Origin: Rhizoclosmatium globosum
Lineage: Eukaryota > Chytridiomycota > Chytridiomycetes > Chytridiales > Chytriomycetaceae
Length of the DNA stretch: 64,000 nucleotides
Direction of reading: 5' to 3'
Assembly (NCBI GenBank): GCA_002104985.1
Contig: MCGO01000031.1
Span: 372,001 to 436,000, forward strand
Part shown: positions 1 to 11,803 of the stretch, in pieces
How the letters are laid out: every line of letters begins with the position of its first letter
How positions within the stretch are numbered: the first letter of the stretch is position 1
Notes under the pieces: generated by a model
Databases searched by the model: none
What the model was told of the DNA's origin: nothing
What the model saw: only the letters and a program-made list of their open reading frames with translations
Position numbers and translations under genes: made by a program

Positions 1-182
1 GAATATATTATTCCTTGTTCTATTTGAGTGGCAACTGTTCTGACAAAATCATTGACAATTTCGTGGTATAACACGGTAGCATTAATTAAGGAGATGTGGC
101 ATTATACTTTCATTACACTGAGGTACTTATCGAGTAAATTTGGTTGCAGCTTGAAACAGAGATTTTAGCCACTTAATCAATA

Positions 183-3100
183 ATGACGAACCACGGCGGC
201 CGTGTCTCATGGCTCCTCCGGGGCAGTCCGCCTCCAATCCAACCACAGCAACCACACGCCCTAACCCGTGTCCAAACAAGTGTTGGATCACTAGTCGTCC
301 CAGCCCCGCCAACCCACACAATCACCGACCTCATCAAAGACGCCAACAAACTCCTCGCAAAACACTTTCCCGAAACCCCACACTCCATAGTCGCTTTCGT
401 GACAGTAGACGGAGACCTGATCGACCCTACTCTCGTGGCATCACTCGCAACAGAGCGGAACCAAGAACTCGTTGGGCTGTCAGAAGCGGAACGGAACTTG
501 CTTCCCCCTAGAGTCCATCCGTTCTTTAGCAACTTAGGAAAGAAGCAGGACATGGTTGTAGTCGGGAACGGAGCTGCAGGACGCACATTCCAACGGGACG
601 ACTCAAAACAGCTTTCGTTTCTTGTTCCCCGCACGCAAGGAGACGGTGACGATGATGATGTTCGAAGCAGCGCTCCCACAATGCCACCGAGTATTGGTCC
701 CGTGGACCGAGGCTCATTGAGCATCTTCTTGTCATACTGTTGGTGAGCTTATCCACTATGATTCACAAGCCCGCGGCATTCTAAACTCTCTTTCTAAAGG
801 ACAAACTCGAAGCTTGCTGTTGGAGATAAGTCCGTCGGACCGTGTGATCCTCGTGAAGTACATCAATACCTAGGCTCTCAGGGATTCAGTGACATTTGGA
901 TTGATACCGAGCGAATGACGACTGGAGACGATTTGTTCGATAAGATCGCTGAGGACTTATGTCTTGTGACCTTGTGATTGTTTGCGTGAGTGATGACTAT
1001 GCGTTGAGTAAGAACTGTCTGCGTGAGCTCAACTTTGCCGTCAACTCTATGTACGTATTTTATTGTTTATTTTGAATTATCTCATATTGCTGTATTTTAG
1101 GAAACTGCCGATTGTTACTTTGGTTGTTGGAGAGGGGTTCAACTGGCAAAAGTCAAAAGTTGGCCTTATGCTCGGTGATCAAGTATACCTTGACGCCACA
1201 AAAGCTGATAATATTTCCTCACGAATGGAAAGTCTCGTGTCAGCGCTAGACCGCAGCATTTCCAACAACAATCTCCAAGACCGCCTTTCCATTTCCGAAG
1301 AACCTGATACCATCCCAGATGCTTCTCTCTACACTCAACTGGATGAAAGTTTCAGCCCAGATAATCTTCTTCAAGATCTTCGGGAGATTGACGAAACCTT
1401 TGCAAACCTTCCCCAACTCAATCTCGTCGTTGGGGAAAAGGTTGAGGTATTGCGCTGGCGTTTCACTCGTAAGAGTTACCATGTAGGCGGTGGTCTTCAC
1501 TGGGTTCCAGTCCAAATCGTTGAAATCGGAGCTCCCACGAATCCATATGACCCAACATCGTCGCGTCTCATCAAAGTCCTCTTCCAAGCACGAATTAGCT
1601 ACAACAAAACAAAGAACGGCCCCCTTGTGATGAACGTGGTGGACGAAGATGTGGAGTGGATTGAGGAGTTTCTGATTCGTAAGCCAAGTGAGATGCCAAG
1701 AAACCTTCCGGATTTGGATATTGGCGATGCTGTTGAGTTCCGTCAGTTTGTTCATAGAGACAAGGCGAAACGGTCGAAAGAAGCCTATTTAGCGAATAAT
1801 GGGGTTGGAAGCGACCTTGGTGACTTGGAAGAGGAGGAACAAGATACGTACATGTTTTGGCCGGCTTTTATTGTTGCAAAGATGGCGAACCGGAAGTATT
1901 TGATAAGGTGACTTGATTTCCTTTAGTTTATAGACCATTTTTAACACTGTCGCTAGACAATCAAAAGGAATGGGAATCATGGCCGAAGACGGAAACTATG
2001 CATCAGCTTTGAAGCTTGTATCCGCAAAACTTTTGCGTATTGGGCATCATCCAAAAATGCTTCGTGTCCGCCATGCACTCAACCAGAAATACTTGATTGT
2101 ATTGCCAAAAGGATCTATAGTTCGTCCTCAATACGTTCCCGACATCAAAGAAGACCAAGAACCACACTTACTTTTAACCGGGAACAAGTTAATGGACCAA
2201 ATCGGAGTGATAATGTTAACACCAGAACCAGAAGAAGAGTACAGAGGAAGCAAAGGCCACAAAACGACTCGTGCTTCTATTGCGAAGGAGCAAAAGTCCT
2301 CGAAACTACCGATTCCTGATCCAAACCTTTCGCTTCGTGACAACTTTTTGAGGAGCTCGTTCATTCTTTGGAAGCATGCAACTGCTGGGGGGTTCAAAGT
2401 GGATCCACAAAAGTACGCCGTATTGTGGTTATCTCATGCTTTCCGTACACCTCGAGTGGAGGATACTGAAGGCCGCCTTGAAATGACTCCTGGCTATTTG
2501 GCACAAGTCTTGGCAAAGCGTTCTGTTCACGTAATTGACAGTGGTGTTGAAGTTGGTGATTTCAGTGAATTAGACGAGGATGAAATTAAGGTTAAGCTAT
2601 TCAAGGGAATTGTGAAAGGTGAGTTTTTGATTTGGTCGCGGTTTGAAATGCTAACGTCTCATCAGCTTCCGTTTTCCTGGCTCTCTTGACACCGGAATAC
2701 CTTGCATCTGATCTTCATCAAAAGGAAATTGAATATGCAAAGGCTCTCCATATCCCCATCCTCTACGCCCTTGTTCACAACGACAAATCAAAAAACCCTG
2801 CATCTGTATTTGCAAATAACGCTCTCTCCTATTTCAAACTGCTGAACAGTGACTCCATCATTGACTTTACTGTCCGTCCTTTAATCTGGTCGCGAATTGA
2901 TACGCTTGTCTACCGTATGAACCATCAACTGAAAGTCATAAATGCAAACAGAAAACAGTCGCGTTTGAAGACGAGGACGTGAACAATTTACCTTGGATGC
3001 GGAACTCACTCGATGTATCCAGCGGCACTTATTTGGAGAGTTTGAGTTGCGTTTTGACGGATGTGGATGTTGTGGAGGTTGCAGGAGACGATGATCAAGT

Positions 3101-4478
3101 TGTTGGAACAAGTCAAGTTTCTGTTTGTGGATTGACTTGGACACTTCATCGGAGTGTTTTGAGTTTTTCGGTGGAAAACATGAATCCAAGAAAGTCTACA
3201 GCTCAAACTATTGTCTCTCCAGCGAACGTATTGTCCATGACGTTTTCGTGGATCTATCAAGGAGATGTTGACTGGGATTCGTCAAATTCTGGACGCTTGT
3301 CTTTCAAACCTACTAAACATACGCGTTATGTTTGTGAGCCGGATGATGTCAAGATTTGGAGTGCGGGTGAGATGGTTGAGGTTAGGATGCACTGGGTTTC
3401 TGGAGAATTGGGAGATCAATACCTTTGGTGAGTGTCTTCTTGTAACTATGTATGATCGAAAACTGAATATTGCATTTAAACAAGGTGGCCTGCCAAAATT
3501 GTTAAGCAACTAAGTCCAACAGAATACTTGGCGGTCCTGCACCACAGTGATACTCTTCCTTCAAGCAAGTTACCCCTTATCAAGGTAACGATCGCGCAAA
3601 TCAGAAACGGACGAGACCCACGCACGACAAAGTGGTATCCGCCAAGCCGATTTTACATTACTGATCGCATTTTGCTTGGAGCTGATATGAACGAAGCAAA
3701 CGACCGGCTTGTCATTAAGCAGCCAAACTTTCGATTCGGTGGCGAAATTATGGATAATTATTCAGTTGCATGCCGAAGCCTTGAAGCCAGAGAACGCATG
3801 AAATGGAAAGATAATTTGCGGTCAAGTGATGCGATGAGACAAGCCATTCACGCCCTCTCTGATAAAAACGATAACATGGAACTGAAACGAATGGTGACTC
3901 GGCTGGCGGACGACCCACACCCAGGACTGTGGACGGAAGGTGTTTGGGTTGATGATCCAGGGTTGGTGATCAAGTTTGATGAGTGGCTGCCTAAATGTGT
4001 CACGTCAAAGTACTCCTTCCTGCAGAAATCAACGCGAGCAAAGTGGAACTATGTTGAGGTTGAGGTTGTCGAGTTGGGATGGAGTGAGGATGCTGGATTC
4101 GCCTGTCTCAGTATTGGTCCAATTTCAATGTACTACCCGCCATTCATGATGGTTGGATGGGCAGGAAAGTCGATTGGGTACCATAGCTTAAACGGAAGGC
4201 GTGTCCGAAGTATCGAGAAGTCGGATCTGACTGTTCAAGGGCTTCCTTACGGAGTTGGAGACATTGTCGGTGTTGGTTTCGACATGAACAACAACATCTT
4301 TTTCACGTTGAATGGGCAGTATCTATTCAATATGTCGATTGGAAACGCGGGAACTTCGTGGCATTTGGGAATATCGTCAGATGGACCAGCGATTTTGCGT
4401 GTGATCCCGAATGCTCTGGCTGATGAACGCTGGTTTGATATGCGGGACTGGAATGGAACAGTGGCAAGTGGTGAATAA
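183..4478 (+). CDS. Double TIR-like domain protein with C-terminal SPRY domain
   Basis: Seven exons can be joined: 183-742, 800-1050, 1101-1907, 1957-2618, 2666-2914, 2959-3427 and 3485-4478, giving about 1,330 residues. The first TIR-like domain starts near residue 178 (SIFLSYCW) and carries WIDTERMTTGDD, VIVCVSDDYALSKNCLREL and a following beta strand (PIVTLVVGE). The Glu in CLREL lies where NAD-cleaving TIR domains keep their catalytic Glu. A second, more divergent TIR-like domain (about residues 688-830) has YAVLWLSHAF, VFLALLTPEYLASDLHQKEI and PILYALVHND. The last exon encodes a SPRY domain (about 1180-1310; IGYHSLNGR, YGVGDIVGVGFD, IFFTLNGQYL). Regions between are SH3/Tudor-like at best. 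One base appears missing near 951-954: the frame changes between KIAE and CDLVIV. Likely an intracellular sensor or NAD-related signalling protein; that role is inference. Domain calls are strong for TIR-1 and SPRY, moderate for TIR-2. Confidence 0.8.
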
Positions 4479-4550
4479 TTGCAATAAACGGTTATTAGAC
4501 TGAAAGATTATTGTTTTGTTGTTTGATGTCCATCCAAAAACCTTCCATCA

Positions 4551-7500
4551 ATGGCAACATCCGCACCACCAACAACCGACGCTGGATCATCGTCTGGAAT
4601 CCACGCCGCGCCGCATTTGAAAGCCGAATGTGAAGTTGACGATGCAGCGGCCGAGGATGAGCCGCTTTTGATGTCTGTTCTGATTCGAGATGAATCGGCG
4701 CTCTGGCTCGATCAGCACGAGCAGCTCAATCAAACACTTGAACGAAATGGGCGTGTGCAACTCTTCGAATCGCAGAGGATGTTGGACTCAGAAAGTACTT
4801 TTGTTTCTCGGTTGAATGCACTGGTGGAACTCCGATTGGGTGCCTGGACTTCATCCGCGTGTTCCGCGAAAATTGTACTTATTCTGGTCCCGCGAGTCAT
4901 TCAAGGTGTATTTACTGGCTGTACATGGGTCCTGTGAACGATAAGGGAAGGCTGACTTTCAACTCGACATTCACCATCCTTTGGATCCACCTCCAAAACA
5001 GCCATTGGAGCCATTTATATCGCCTACGCTAAACGGAATATACCGTTTAAGTAAACTAAAACCCGTTAGATTGATGCAGCTGGATCGCTTTGACCATCTT
5101 TTGAAGCCGTCCACAATTCCGGACATATCTGCCATTCAAATGCCAAATACCGTCAATTTACCAATGTCTCCTCAACCAGCTCTTCCATTTATGCTCAAGT
5201 TGTACGACTACCAACGACGAACTCTCGGTTGGATGGAGAATGTGGAAGACGGTCATGATTCCGTGTACTACAATCCAAATATGATACTGCTTGACGATGA
5301 CTTCTACTTTGAGCGGCCGAAATCTACATCTTATTATACTTCACTTGGGCAGCTGTATTCCTTTGAGGAGGCAAAGCAAATTGCTCCGTCAGTGAAAAGT
5401 GGAATCATTGCAGTTGAGTATTCCATTCTATTCACTCACTACCATACTAAGAAATTATATAGGACAAACCGGGTGTTGGAAAAACTATAACCACTTTGGC
5501 TCTTTGTCAAACTCGTCCATACAGAACCAAAATTTCCTGTACACTTTGGACCCATTGACTCAGAGATTCAAATCTAAGGCTACCGTTATCTTTGTGCCCA
5601 ACAATATTGCCAGCCAGTGGATGACTGAAATCAAAAAGTGCTTTGGCTCCAACATCAATGCCATTGAAATCAAGGGGAAGCGCGGCTATGAGGCAACCAC
5701 TCTGAAGCAAATCCTCGAATGTGATATTGTCGTTGTATCGTATAACTTTCTCACAAACGTCAACTATATTGCGGAGAAGATTACTTCCAGGAGCCGTCTA
5801 TTGTATCATCACGCCCCAGAATTGGACTTTAATGTCAAAGCCACAGCGAAAAAATTCATTGATAAACTTCCTGCCGGAAAATACGCCTTCTCTTGGATCC
5901 ATTTCCATCGCGTGGTGTTTGACGAGTTCCACGAGATTGACGACAAGCACCGAGCCATTAAAACCCAGCTCGGAATCATGAAGGGAGATGTAATGTGGGG
6001 TCTAACTGGTACACCCAAAGTGGACAACCATAATACTGTTGCCACGTTTGCAACTTACCTCAACATACATCTTTCAGATGTTTGGAGTTGTTACTTACAG
6101 TTTGTGTTCCTCGGAAGGAACTATGATTTCCAGCAAGGAGTTTCTCCTCAACCGCGTTCGACGAAACGAGCCTGAAATCCATTATCCACCGCCAATATAT
6201 CAGACTATCCGCGTCAATCAAACCGCAATGGAAATGTCTTTGTATCGCTCCAGCGCAACTAACGATAATCGCGCCAATATGGAGAATCTTGTCAAACTTT
6301 GTAACCATTACCAAATCGGCAACAATTTGAACCAAGAAACTGGGTCAGAAACTTTGACAATACAACAAGTGACCCAACGTGTCCAAACAGACCGAAGTAC
6401 GAAAATCAATCAGTTGACCAAACAAATCGAAAACCAAGTCAAAGTAATCGAACGTCGTCGCCAAGTTATGGACAAAGCTGCTGACAACCAAGCCCGTCAA
6501 GCAGCTCTGATTTCCTACCGCAAAGCTATCTCTGACGACCGTCGTATGAAGGAAGAACTTCGATCAACGCAATCCCAGTTCAACTTCTTTCAGAACTTTT
6601 TGAATACTTATGGAACTGAGGATAACAATATCTTCTGTAGTGTTTGTTGGAACGACGATATCCCCAAGGATGAGTTGGCGTTAGTGCCATGTGGCCACGT
6701 ATTTTGTTGGGAGTGTGCGGAAGGAGTCGTGAATCATAACCAGAAGTGTCCACAGTGTATGACTTCTATTCGAAGGGACCAGATTATGAAACTTCGGCCA
6801 CCAGCACCTGCTATGGAAGTTCCAGGACCAAGTGTCGAACAAAAAGAGAACGACGACGGTGATAAACTGGATCCAGATAAGGTAATGTTGTTCACACAAC
6901 TTGAAACGAACAAATACTCACACTTTCAATCAGTTTGGATCGAAAATTCGCGAGTTGGTCGAGTATCTCAACGAGAAATGGCTGAAGACGAAAATAACCG
7001 CTTCCTTGTGTTCATCCAATGGTCCGACTTGGCGGACTTAGTTTCACAAGCGTTAAATACATTTGGAATCGCGACGGCCCGTCTCAAGAGTGGATTTACT
7101 CAACGAGAAGCGGCGCTCAAACAGTTTCGGGCTGGTTTGCCCGAAGGCAGTTTTGTCAAAGTGAAGAGGCAGAAGCTGACGATGAAGACGAGTCCAAAGT
7201 CGAAAATGACGAAACAAAACGCGAAATTAAGCAAGAAACCGTGAATACGAATTCAGTAGAGACCGAATTGATACCATTAAGAAGGATGTAAAGGGGAAAG
7301 GACGAGCTGTGCCATTAGATTTGGAGTCAGAAGATGTTCAACAACTTCCACCAGTGAAGGCTGTGCGAAAAAAGAGGCCCGCTACAGTTTTTGTTTCGGA
7401 TAACGACGATTCGGAACCTGAAGTTGGTATGACTGAAGAAAAGAACGAAACACATCTGGCAACAACCTCAACAGCACGTCCAGGAAAGAAACCGAGAACA

Positions 7501-7967
7501 AAAGTCAATATTTCAGAAGACGATTTATCTACTGTTAAACTCGATCCAAATGCGCCAAACGATGAATTCGAAGAGTCTCATTAAATGTCAAAACTGTTAA
7601 GAAGAAACGCGTAACTGTAAATGAAGTGGAATCGAAATCGATGAAGCGAGAGCGAAAGTACAAGGCCGTCAAGGTATTAATGTTGTCTGCCAAAGATTCT
7701 GTCAGTGGGTTAAACTTGACGGAGGTAAGCGTATTTACTAGTTAGTGTTGATAATGTAGTAACTGTTAAATGGCAGCGACTCACTGCATTATTATGCATC
7801 CGTTTCACGACAACAAGGAAGAGTACGCGATCGGTGCAGAGAAACAAGGTGTTGCGAGAACGTTACGAAATGGACAAACCAAGACTGTGAAGATTGTGCG
7901 ATTTGTGGTTGAGCGTACAGTGGAACAGGAGATGCACGATCGACGCGTTGACAAGCTCAAGGATTAA
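4551..7967 (+). CDS. SNF2-family RING-finger helicase, copy 1 (SHPRH/RAD5-like)
   Basis: This is the first of two tandem paralogues. Order: N-terminal region ending in LKLYDYQRRTLGWMENVED; Walker A (DKPGVGKTITTLAL, after an intron ending at 5462); VIFVPNNIASQW; DEAH-type box VVFDEFHEI; GLTGTPKV; a long coiled coil; a C3HC4 RING (CSVCW at about 6640, then CGHVFCWEC and CPQC); and helicase-C motifs (FLVFIQWSD, ARLKSGFTQREAALKQF, LSAKDSVSGLNL, EKQGVARTLRNGQTK). A RING set between the helicase halves is typical of SHPRH/Rad5-type ATP-dependent translocase E3 ligases in DNA-damage tolerance. The frame breaks at about 4800-4817, 4944, 5515, 6100, 7150 and 7734, so this is either a decaying copy or, more likely in part, affected by consensus indels. 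The product is named by family only; orthology to SHPRH or RAD5 is not settled. Confidence 0.8.
5588..5774 (+). repeat. 187-bp tract identical to 9246-9432 (gene conversion candidate)
   Basis: By eye, every base of this stretch matches 9246-9432, whereas sequence on both sides differs at many third positions and some indels. It covers the VPNNIASQW helicase segment. A sharply bounded perfect match inside diverged paralogues suggests recent gene conversion or an assembly collapse. Confidence 0.85.
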
Positions 7968-8159
7968 TCAATTGCTGCCAAGTCGATTATTCCCTTCATA
8001 GGGGAATACTATCAATTCTTCAATACATAATTGACTGATATAGCTGTGATTTATATTATTAAACTACAACAATTGCTTGCAAAAACCGTTGGAGTGGCAA
8101 GACCATATTTAGTACGGTTAAGTTTGACGGTTAAGCATAGATATTTAGTAAGTTCGAAA

Positions 8160-11100
8160 ATGGCGGACAACAACACAAAACGTTTTGTGAAACCCTTTCG
8201 ATGGCATCAGCGCCGCCACCACTTTCTCCATCCGCCGCCTCAGGTTCTTCATCTGGATGTGGAGAGCAGCGCAATGCACATCCGGACACCGTCTGAAGCA
8301 GCCGAAGTCGACCAGGCGCCGATGCTCGCCTCGATTCTAATGCGACAACGACCGACGTTCTGGCTCAACGAACACAACGTACTCAAAGAAATATTCGAAA
8401 AGAAAGGGCGATTGCGGCTGTTCGAAGCGCCAAGAACGGAGGTCTATGGTTCAATATTCAGCTTCGCACCAGAAGGCTTCTTTGGCACCCCCTTTCCTTG
8501 CTTTGACTTTATTACTACTTTCTGCGCTGGCCAAACTAAGTATGCAAACACAAAGACAAGGTGTATTTACTGGCTCTATATGGGTCCTGTGAACCATGAT
8601 GGGATGGCGGACTTTACACTCAACGTTCATCATCCCCTTGATCCACCTCCAGACGATCCTCTCAATCCATTCATGTCTCATGCTTTGAACTTTATGTACT
8701 CAACTAGTGGGCAAAAAACTGTGAGAGTGATGCAACTGGATCACTTCAACCAACTTTTGAAACCGTCCACTGTTCCGGACATCTCTGCAATCCAAATGCC
8801 CAATACTGTCAATTTGCCAATTTCACCTCAACCTGCTGCTCCGTTTGCGCTCAAGTTGTATGACTATCAACGACGAACTCTTGGTTGGATGGAGAATGTC
8901 GAGGACAGCGATGATTCTGTATACTACAATCCCAATATGACCATGATGGATGAAAATACTTTCTTTCAGCGACCAATCTATGGAACTCCATATTCTCGAA
9001 GTCTTCTGGGACATTTGTATTCCTTTGAGGAGGCGAAACTGAAATTTCCTTCGATTAAAAGCGGAATTATCGCAGTAAGTTTTAGAACCTATATTTATAT
9101 ATCTATACTAAAATTTAACAGGACAAGCCGGGTGTAGGGAAAACCATTACGACTCTCGCGTTATGCCAGACTCGTCCCACAAAGACGAAGAGTTCCTGTA
9201 TTCTTTGGATCCGGTCACTCTAAAATTTAAGTCAAAGCAACTGTCATCTTTGTGCCCAACAATATTGCCAGCCAGTGGATGACTGAAATCAAAAAGTGCT
9301 TTGGCTCCAACATCAATGCCATTGAAATCAAGGGGAAGCGCGGCTATGAGGCAACCACTCTGAAGCAAATCCTCGAATGTGATATTGTCGTTGTATCGTA
9401 TAACTTTCTCACAAACGTCAACTATATTGCGGGGAAAATAACGTCCAAATGCCGTCAATTAAACATGCATGCTCCCAATACAGACTTCTCCGTCAAAGAA
9501 ACAGCGAGAAAATTTATCGACAACCTTCCTGCAGGAAAATACGCCTTCTCTTGGATCCACTTTCATCGTGTGGTATTTGACGAGTTCCACGAAATCACAG
9601 ATAAACACCGAGCCGTCAAAACACAACTCGAAATTATGGAAGGGGATAGCATGTGGGGTCTAACTGGTACACCGAAAGTGGATAGCCAGTATACTGTTGG
9701 AAGATTTGCGACCTATCTCAACATCAACCTTTTAAACCTTTGGCAATCTTTGCCTTGGCCTTTATCGTCCGCACAGGGAACTATGATTTCCAGCAAGGAG
9801 TTTCTCATCAACCGCGTTCGACGAAACGAGCCTGAAATCCATTATCCACCACCAATCTACGAAACTATCCGTGTCACGCAAACAGCGATGGAAATGTCTT
9901 TGTATCGCTCCAGCGCAACTAACAATAATCGTGCCAATATGGAGAACCTTGTCAAACTGTGTAATCACTATCAAATCGGAAACAATTTGTTCTCAGAAAC
10001 TGGTTCAGAAGCCTTAACAATCGAACAAGTGACTCAACGCGTCCAAACAGACCGAAGCACGAAAATCAATCAGTTGACCAAACAAATTGAAAACCATGTG
10101 AAAGTGATTGAACGTCGTCGCGAGGTCCTAAACAAAGCCGTGGACTACCAAGTCCGTCAAGCCGCCGATCTCTCATACCGCAAAGCTCTTACTGAAGACT
10201 GTCAAATGAAAGAAGAGCTTCGATCAACGCAGTCCCAATTCAACTTCTTCCAAAACTTCTTGAACAGTTACGGATCTGAAGACAACAAGATTTTTTGTAG
10301 TGTGTGTTGGGACGACGATATTCCCAAGGATGGACTTGCGCTTGTACCGTGTGGCCACGTGTTTTGCTGGGAATGTGCGGAAGGAGTTGCGAATCGTAAC
10401 CAGAAGTGTCCGCAATGCATGATGCCAATCCGACGAGATCAGTTGATGAAGTTGCAACCTCCAACTGCTGCTTTGGAGGCGCCGGAGCCGAGCGCAGAGC
10501 AGAAGGAGAACGACGATGGGGATAAACTTGATCCCGATAAGGTAACCTTTTCATCATTTGTGGCCATTTTACTAAAATATATCCTTACAAAACAGTTTGG
10601 CTCCAAGATTCGTGAATTAGTCGAGTATCTCCAACGCGAAATGGCTGAAAACGACAACAATCGCTTCCTCGTGTTCATCCAGTGGTCTGACTTGGCCGAT
10701 TTAGTTCACAAGCTTTGAACACGTTTGGAATCGCAACAGCGCGTCTCAAGAGTGGATGGACTCAACGAGAAGCGGCACTAAAACAGTTTCGAGCTGGGTT
10801 ACCCGAAAGCAGTTTCGTAAAAGACAATGACATTGAAGCCGAAGCCGAAGCTAAAGTCGAAGCCGACGAGAAAAGATGGAAGAGGTTGCAGAGTTGAAAC
10901 CAAAGGCTGTGAAAGCGAAATCTGTCAAAAAGATGTGAAGGGAAAGACGAGCAGAACCATTGGATTTAGACGAAGTTCAGCCACTACCTCCAAGGCGGCA
11001 ACGCGTAAAGCGAAGCACTGCAATTGCAATTATTGAATCAGAAAGCGATGAACCGGAACCAAAGGAAGATGTGGGAGAAATCAAGAAAGGAGCTCGTCGT

Positions 11101-11609
11101 GCGACCTCTTCAAAAGCTCGCCCAGCCAAAAAACAGCGCAAGAAAGCGAAGATTCTGAGACGACTTAGGTGTTGGTAGCGATGATGATGAAGATGTGCGG
11201 GAAGATGATGAATTTGAGAGGGCAGTTGGGCAAAACTTCTTCAAAGAAACGACCTGCTTTGAACGAGGTGGAATCAAAATCTATGAAACGGGAGCAAAAA
11301 TACAAAGCTGTAAAAGTTTTAATGCTATCTGCCAAAGATTCCGTCAGTGGGCTGAATTTGACAGAAGGTAAGCATTGATATCTTGTGAAACTGTTGTCAA
11401 CTAATTGTTGAATAACAGCTACGCATTGCATTATTATGCATCCTTTCCATGACAATAAGGAAGACTATGCGATAGGTGCAGAGAAGCAAGGAGTCGCGAG
11501 AACGTTACGCAATGGACAAACCAAGACTGTGAAGATCGTACGATTTGTGGTTGAGCGCACTGTAGAACAAGAGATGCACGATCGACGTGTTGACAAGCTC
11601 AAGGATTGA
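8160..11609 (+). CDS. SNF2-family RING-finger helicase, copy 2 (SHPRH/RAD5-like)
   Basis: This tandem paralogue of the preceding gene has the same domain order: DYQRRTLGWMENVED, Walker A DKPGVGKTITTLAL after an intron (gtaagt 9073 to cag 9121), VVFDEFHEI, GLTGTPKV, coiled coil, C3HC4 RING (CSVCWDDDIPKDG ... CGHVFCWEC ... CPQC), FLVFIQWSD, LKSGWTQREAALKQF, and a final exon with THCIIMHPFHDNKE ending KLKD. I chose the first in-frame ATG (8160); the longer open frame upstream begins with TTG. The stretch 9252-10718 is one long open frame, so this copy is better preserved than copy 1. Single-base frame breaks remain near 9178, 9236 and 10690, and the acidic/basic linker at 10830-11170 is frame-ambiguous. 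The break near 9178 sits at the same codon as the one near 5515 in copy 1. Confidence 0.82.
9246..9432 (+). repeat. 187-bp tract identical to 5588-5774
   Basis: This is the partner of the identical tract in helicase copy 1. A second near-identical tract links 9777-9850 to 6117-6190 with one visible mismatch. Confidence 0.85.
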
Positions 11610-11803
11610 TGTTGCTGCCAATGATATCGATTTTCCAGATTATTGAAGAATTAAACATGTTTTTAATGCAGCAATATTAGCAGATATATAAGTTAGCTTT
11701 GTGATAGCAAGGATCACTCATTGCCATTTATTTATTAAACTTGGCTGCAAAACTGAGAGAGCTTAAAACTGTCCAAAGGGGTCCAATCTTACAACGTCCA
11801 ATG

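Noticed and set aside
183..4478. TIR-SPRY gene called as a pseudogene
   Set aside because: Only one break over about 1,330 residues, all six introns have good sites, and the same error type occurs in essential genes.
4551..7967. Programmed ribosomal frameshifting to explain all frame breaks
   Set aside because: Breaks are too many, lack a common slippery sequence, and lie in unrelated genes; missing bases explain them more simply.
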